Source of the DNA: Batillaria attramentaria
Lineage: Eukaryota > Mollusca > Gastropoda > Batillariidae
DNA: 64,000 nt
Direction of reading: 5' to 3'
Assembly: GCA_018292915.2 (NCBI GenBank)
Contig: JACVVK020000146.1
Location: 90,001 to 154,000 of the forward strand
The position numbers were made by a program, and so were the translations under genes. The notes below the pieces were generated by a model. It searched no databases and was not told the DNA's origin. It worked only from the letters and a program-made list of their open reading frames with translations. Within the stretch, counting starts at the first letter, position 1. Every line of letters begins with the position of its first letter. Positions 60,010 through 64,000 of this stretch are shown here, in pieces.

Positions 60010-60010
60010 T
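59834..60010. repeat. Compound (GT)n-(CTGT)n-(GT)n-(GA)n microsatellite
   Basis: GT units, then TCTG/TTTG tetranucleotides (59892-59930), then GT units again, then GA units. Confidence 0.93.
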
Positions 60011-60167
60011 GTGTGTGTGTGGGGGGGGGGGGGGAGAGAGAGAAGTCAGGATGCTGCAACTCGTGTAGATAATTATAAGTTGACATTGGTGGGCTGTTGA
60101 AAAAAAAAACACGAATACAGGCAGGAATGCTTTACACCTTTTTTGGAGGACCAAAAACAAGAAACGT

Positions 60168-60213
60168 GTTGGAAAAGGACGTTAACTTGGACTTCCAAAC
60201 ACCCCACCCACCA
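60168..60213 (+). mobile_element. SINE-1 tail fragment
   Basis: GTTGGAAAAGGACGTTAACT followed by CCAAACACCCCACCCACC is the SINE-1 3' end alone. Confidence 0.65.
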
Positions 60214-60257
60214 GAAGCACCTTAAAATCGAACAGTGATTATTTTTAACGTGGGTGA

Positions 60258-60309
60258 CGTATGTGGTGGAAAAGGACGTTAAACGCCGAAACAGCCATCC
60301 ACCCACCCT
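60258..60309 (+). mobile_element. SINE-1 tail, 52-bp insertion with 13-bp target duplications
   Basis: GTGGTGGAAAAGGACGTTAA and CATCCACCCACCC form only the last 52 bases of SINE-1. TTAACGTGGGTGA flanks it exactly at 60245-60257 and 60310-60322. This is direct evidence of a severely 5'-truncated retroposition. Confidence 0.88.
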
Positions 60310-60356
60310 TTAACGTGGGTGAAATCTATTCGTCACACAGAAATTTTCATTTCAGT

Positions 60357-60513
<157 letters not shown>

Positions 60514-61190
60514 TACCACCCCATTCCTCTTTCTTCTCTAACCGTCTGTTCCCTCCCCCCCCCTCCCCCGTCCACTCCACTCCACCCCCGCCCCAAACCC
60601 TATTCTCCGCCCCAGCTATTCCGATCCGGTTCTAGACGAACGAACCAACGACATTTTGCGTCAGGGTTGGTGGAACCGTAACTGTAATTTGTACATAAAC
60701 TCTTCAGGAGAGGAAATTGGACGCCAGCAGGCCTATTTTGATATCGCTTTGATTTTTCACGTCTTCTCCCTCCCCCCCCCCTCGCCCCCCCAACCTTTTC
60801 ATGCGGGGCACAATTTAGTGCCTTGTCGCCGGCCAGGAATAGAACAAAAGTGACACACTCCAGTGGTAATCACCCAGCCTCACACAAAGGGATTTGCGTA
60901 TGTGCCGCCACTTTACATCAAGTACGTGTGTCCCATATCAACTCACGGGGGACTTAAAGGGGAAGGGAGGGAGGGGGAGGCATCGATCTGCTATTGTTGC
61001 AAGGGGCGGTAGATGCAGGAGAGAGTCGGTGGGGATTTGGACAGAAAACAAAACCGTTTGAAAACCGTGAAAAAGAACGACAAAACAGGGGCTGACGGCC
61101 CGATTTGTTTTTGATGTAAAAACCGGTGTCAGTGCTTAATTGAAATGCTTTTTTTATGGAACCAGGGTACACCATTATGGCATTAGGATC
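60514..61190. other. No gene seen
   Basis: Contains C-rich polypyrimidine near 60553-60600 and 60768-60790. No exon was recognised. Confidence 0.45.
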
Positions 61191-61214
61191 GCGCGTGCGT
61201 GCGTGCGTGCGTGC

Positions 61215-61288
<74 letters not shown>

Positions 61289-61317
61289 CCACGATGTGTG
61301 TGTGTGCGCGCACGTGC
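61191..61317. repeat. (GCGT)n-(GT)n microsatellite
   Basis: About 6 GCGT units, about 33 GT units, then CCCACGATGTG and short GT/GC repeats. Confidence 0.93.
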
Positions 61318-61690
61318 ATGTTTCTGTTTGTTGGGTTTTTGTTTGTTTGTTTGTTTGTTTGTTTGTTTTTTGTGTTTTTTTTGTTTTGTTTTTTTTGGGG
61401 GGGGGTTTGTTGTTGTTGTTGTTTTGGGTGGGTGGTGTTGTTTGTTTGTTTTTGTGGTTTTTTCTTCTTTTTGTTTTATGTTTGTTTTTGTTTGGTTTGG
61501 TTTGGGTTTTTTGTTGTTGTTGTTTTGTTTTTCGTTGGTTTTTGTGTGTGTGTTTTGTTGTTGTTGTGTTGTTGTTTTTTGTTTGTTTTGTTTTGTTTGT
61601 TTTGTTTTGTTGTTTTTTTGTTGTTGTTTTTGTTTTGTTTTGTTTGTTGTTGTTGTTTTGTGTTTTTTGTGGGGTTTTTTTTGGGGGGGA
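61318..61690. repeat. G/T-only low-complexity block
   Basis: About 370 bases are almost entirely G and T on this strand: (GTTT)n, (GTT)n, and T runs with G6-G9 runs. No stop occurs in some frames because TAA, TAG and TGA need A, so long false frames arise. Confidence 0.9.
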
Positions 61691-61969
61691 GGGGGAGAAG
61701 CGTAGACGTGCTTAAACGCTGGTCGCCTGTCATGCATACAACCCCAGACAGAGTCTGTCGTGCGTATCCGTGGCTAATTCCAGATGGCATTAGAAGAACT
61801 GGATCTACCTGTTTTTAAAGGAAACGACCTCCACTTGTGTTTCGACAGCATCCGACGGAGATTGCATTACCGTTGTTTCTACTCAACGGTTTGCACTTCA
61901 ACAGGCGATTTGCCGATGAACTGTACGCTTGCGTCCGCAATGCAAGACTCGTTTATTCGTCACTAACTT

Positions 61970-62098
61970 CAGTTGTTGTTGTTTTTTGTTTGTTTGTTTT
62001 TTGGGTGTTTTTTTGTTTTTTGTTTGTTTGTTTTGTTTGTTGTTGTTGTTTGTTTGTTGTTTTTTTTTGTTGTTTGTTTTTTTTGGGGGGGGGTAGGT
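61970..62098. repeat. G/T-only low-complexity block
   Basis: (GTT)n/(GTTT)n with T runs, ending in a G9 run. Similar in make-up to 61318-61690. Confidence 0.88.
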
Positions 62099-62177
62099 TT
62101 GGGTTGGTTGGGTTTGGTCTTGTTGTGCTTTAGGAAGAAATTCTGTTTGCTGCATTCTTGGCTTTTTCCCCCTTCTG

Positions 62178-62523
62178 TTTAAAGGGACTAATGCTACTAT
62201 TGTTATACTCACAGGTCGTTCTGAGCTGTTTTCGTGATATCTGTCAACACGCCACTTAGACACCTGGACAGTGACAGCGTCTGTAATCCTGTCACAGAGC
62301 CAACAGAAGCGTACTCGATGACGCGGCGACCATACTGAGCGCTGCTGTAGTGTAACAGACAGTCGTAGACTTTGAATGTTCGACCGCCGCTCGCGCAAAG
62401 TTTAAACAAAACTGTGACGCATTAAGAGCTGTACTAGTCATCAAGATGGAGCGTACAGACGCAGTCACGAGCAAAACTGTTCCGAAACGCGAGTTGACTC
62501 AGCAAAGATGGAATTAGTTTAAA
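62178..62523 (+). mobile_element. TIR family M, full-length copy
   Basis: It runs from GTTTAAAGGGACTAATGCTA to AAGATGGAATTAGTTTAAAA, with TTTAAA at both edges. It is collinear with 54732-55098: ACGCCACTTAGACACCTGGA, AACAGAAGCGTACTCGATGA, CACGAGCAAAACTGTTCC. About 346 bp, non-coding. The clearest copy for testing a TTAA-type target duplication. Confidence 0.78.
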
Positions 62524-62812
62524 ATAACTTCAGCACTGAACACAGCTACCATCTTTACAATGACCGTTTTCGGCTAACGCATTGATTCAAGTTGAATTTG
62601 CAGTACCATACCATTGCAAAAAAAAAAAAAAAAAAAAAGGGGGGCCAAAATCGCCATTCTCCCCCCCCCCCTCCCCCTCCCCACCTCGTTACAGAAAAAG
62701 ACTGTTTTCCCATCTACTTGAAACTGAAACACTGAACCAGACGTTTACTTCTCGGTAATAAGAAAGTTTCTTTCAAGTGTCCATTTTGGTGTATAATCTG
62801 AACAACCATGTC

Positions 62813-62815
<3 letters not shown>

Positions 62816-62872
<57 letters not shown>
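62816..62872. repeat. (GT)n microsatellite
   Basis: About 28 GT units at the start of repeat family U copy 2. Confidence 0.95.
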
Positions 62873-62874
<2 letters not shown>

Positions 62875-63092
62875 GGGAGTGAGAGAAAGATTTTTTCTTT
62901 CGAGTAATTTTTTTTTTCTTTATTTTGCCATTGTTTTTTTTTTTTTTGTTTTGTTTTTTTCTTGTATTTTCCTTTAATCTTGCAATTGTAGTCTTTTGTT
63001 TTTGTAGCAACGGCTGATTGAAAAATAATCATTGTTTGGTTAAATCACTTCCGTTGGAAAATAAAGTTCGTTCGTTCGTTCGTTCGTTCGTT
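62816..63092 (+). mobile_element. 3'-end repeat family U, copy 2, ending in (TTCG)n
   Basis: After (GT)n and a T-rich stretch come TTTGTAGCAACGGCTGATTG, TGGTTAAATCACTTCCGTTG, AAAATAAAGTTCG and about six TTCG units. It matches 59590-59830. The tandem TTCG tail is like the short tandem 3' ends of some non-LTR elements. Confidence 0.62.
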
Positions 63093-63113
63093 ACCAGTGC
63101 CCCCCGGCTTTGA

Positions 63114-63287
63114 GGGGAGCCGGGGCGGCCGAATGGTAGAGCGTTGGACTTCCAATGCTGGGGTCGTGAGTTCGTATCCCGGCTGGAGCCAAATATTTGT
63201 GCTGGCTTTTTCGTCGTTGCCCCGTCTTTGAAATCACCCGTATGCAGTGGAAAAGGACGTTAAACCCCCAAACACCCACCCACCCAC
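63114..63287 (+). mobile_element. SINE-1, full-length, inserted into an older SINE-1 remnant
   Basis: The head GGCCGAATGGTAGAGCGTTG and box B GGTCGTGAGTTCGTATCCCG are followed by CAAATATTTGTGCTGGC, GTCTTTGAAATCACCC, CAGTGGAAAAGGACGTTAAA and CCCACCCACCCACG. GCCCCCCGGCTTTGA (63099-63113) and GCCCCCCGACTTTGA (63288-63302) are target duplications with one mismatch. The sequence after it continues as another SINE-1 3' part. Confidence 0.9.
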
Positions 63288-63352
63288 GCCCCCCGACTTT
63301 GAATTCACCTTTGCCGTGGGCAGAAGACGATAAAACACCCACCCACCCATCC
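63288..63352 (+). mobile_element. Older SINE-1 3' part split by the young copy
   Basis: CCGACTTTGAATTCACC, GTGGGCAGAAGACGATAAAA and CACCCACCCACCC parallel CCGTCTTTGAAATCACC, GTGGAAAAGGACGTTAAAC and the CCCAC tail of SINE-1, with more changes. It is the host of the insertion at 63114-63287. Confidence 0.75.
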
Positions 63353-64000
63353 TGGTACAAAACCAAACGAACGAATTCATCAGTTCTTCGATGTATTCCA
63401 TCAGTAACGCGACACCCCACAAACAGGAAACCCTCCAATACGCACATAACAGATTTGTTTCGCCGCGCGTTGGTTTCAGTTCTTTCCATTGTGTCCACGT
63501 GCCCGTTACAACGCTATTAATCCCTGCCCGCTTTCAGAATTCCATGCCTACCTACGGTTGTCTGGGAATATGCAGCAAAAACGCAATTAACCTACCAGGC
63601 ACTGCGGGAGGGAATTAATCACCCAGCGTTTGCCCAGACTCAGTGGGAGAAAGCGTTGCCGTGTTTACCTAGGTATTAAATACGGATGACGCTGATAGAG
63701 AAAAGGGGGATCGATTCGAATTTTATTTACAGACAGGGTGACCGCGGGGAGAAAAGTAGGTTTTTGATGTGGGAGAGAGCCCTTTTGGGGTGGAAATTCT
63801 GAACACACAAACACAGTTTACCGCGAATGCTTTAGGCAAACGGATATTGAAGCCGCACTGTGGTGTTGAACATTGATTTTGAAAGATGAAGTTGACAGGA
63901 AGGAGGTTTTTTTAAGCTTACGGGCACGAGGGAAAGGATCCTGCATTCAGCGGTTTCAAGGTTTACTCAAGCATTCAGTCTGTATTCGAATTTCGACGAA
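63353..64000. other. No gene seen; low-repeat island
   Basis: 63.45-63.68 kb is unique with homeodomain-like words (CTATTAATCCC, GCAATTAACC, GGAATTAATCACCC). No exon with similarity was recognised. Function not shown. Confidence 0.4.

Noticed and set aside
61140..61818. Long Val/Cys/Phe/Leu-rich frames
   Set aside because: They come from a G/T-only block in which stop codons cannot form; there is no domain or membrane-protein pattern beyond composition.

Overview
This window looks like animal nuclear DNA, most probably from a marine gastropod mollusc. The grounds are spliced genes with large introns, a vertebrate-type developmental gene in pieces, very many long (GT)n/(CA)n and (CT)n arrays, poly-G/poly-C runs, and three tRNA-headed SINE families. 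One of these has the 3' tail with GACGTTAAAC followed by CCCAC repeats that I associate with mollusc SINEs. The gastropod assignment is inference. Nothing suggests bacterial or organellar DNA.

Genes. Only one host gene is recognisable. Exons 1-3 of fuzzy (fuz, a CPLANE ciliogenesis and planar-polarity effector) lie on the + strand at 24277-24354, 30355-30476 and 31624-31777. Together they encode about the first 118 residues with consistent splice phases. I could not find exon 4 in the remaining 32 kb. The other protein-coding sequence is a 663-codon reverse transcriptase frame (813-2804) from a 5'-truncated L2/CR1-type LINE that keeps its 3' UTR and (ATT)n tail. No convincing second host gene was found.

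Layout. 1-3.1 kb: a terminal-inverted-repeat (TIR) element fragment, a 60-bp tandem repeat and the LINE. 3.6-24 kb: microsatellites, SINE-1 copies at 3.6, 17.0, 17.5 and 20.8 kb, a SINE-3 fragment at 15.8 kb, a 38-bp perfect palindrome at 6.37 kb and a degenerate tandem region at 7.4-7.9 kb. 24-32 kb: fuz, whose introns carry minisatellites, LINE tails, a SINE-1 copy and a nested TIR element. 32-45 kb: a 23-bp minisatellite, a 155-bp tandem array with a conserved hairpin (38.6-39.3 kb) and two SINE-2 copies. 46-50 kb: a SINE-3 insertion with clean target duplications beside its own paralogous empty site, a near-identical 370-bp direct duplication, and a TIR-element copy containing a 39-bp minisatellite. 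51-64 kb: another SINE-2, a LINE 3' UTR expanded into a minisatellite, two further TIR-element copies, nested SINE-1 insertions and a repeated 3'-end family ending in (TTCG)n. Several low-repeat islands here look like possible regulatory DNA.

The repeats are layered: SINE into tandem duplication, SINE into SINE, TIR element into TIR element. This gives relative ages from sequence alone. All family assignments come from comparison within the window and from remembered family features; no database was searched.
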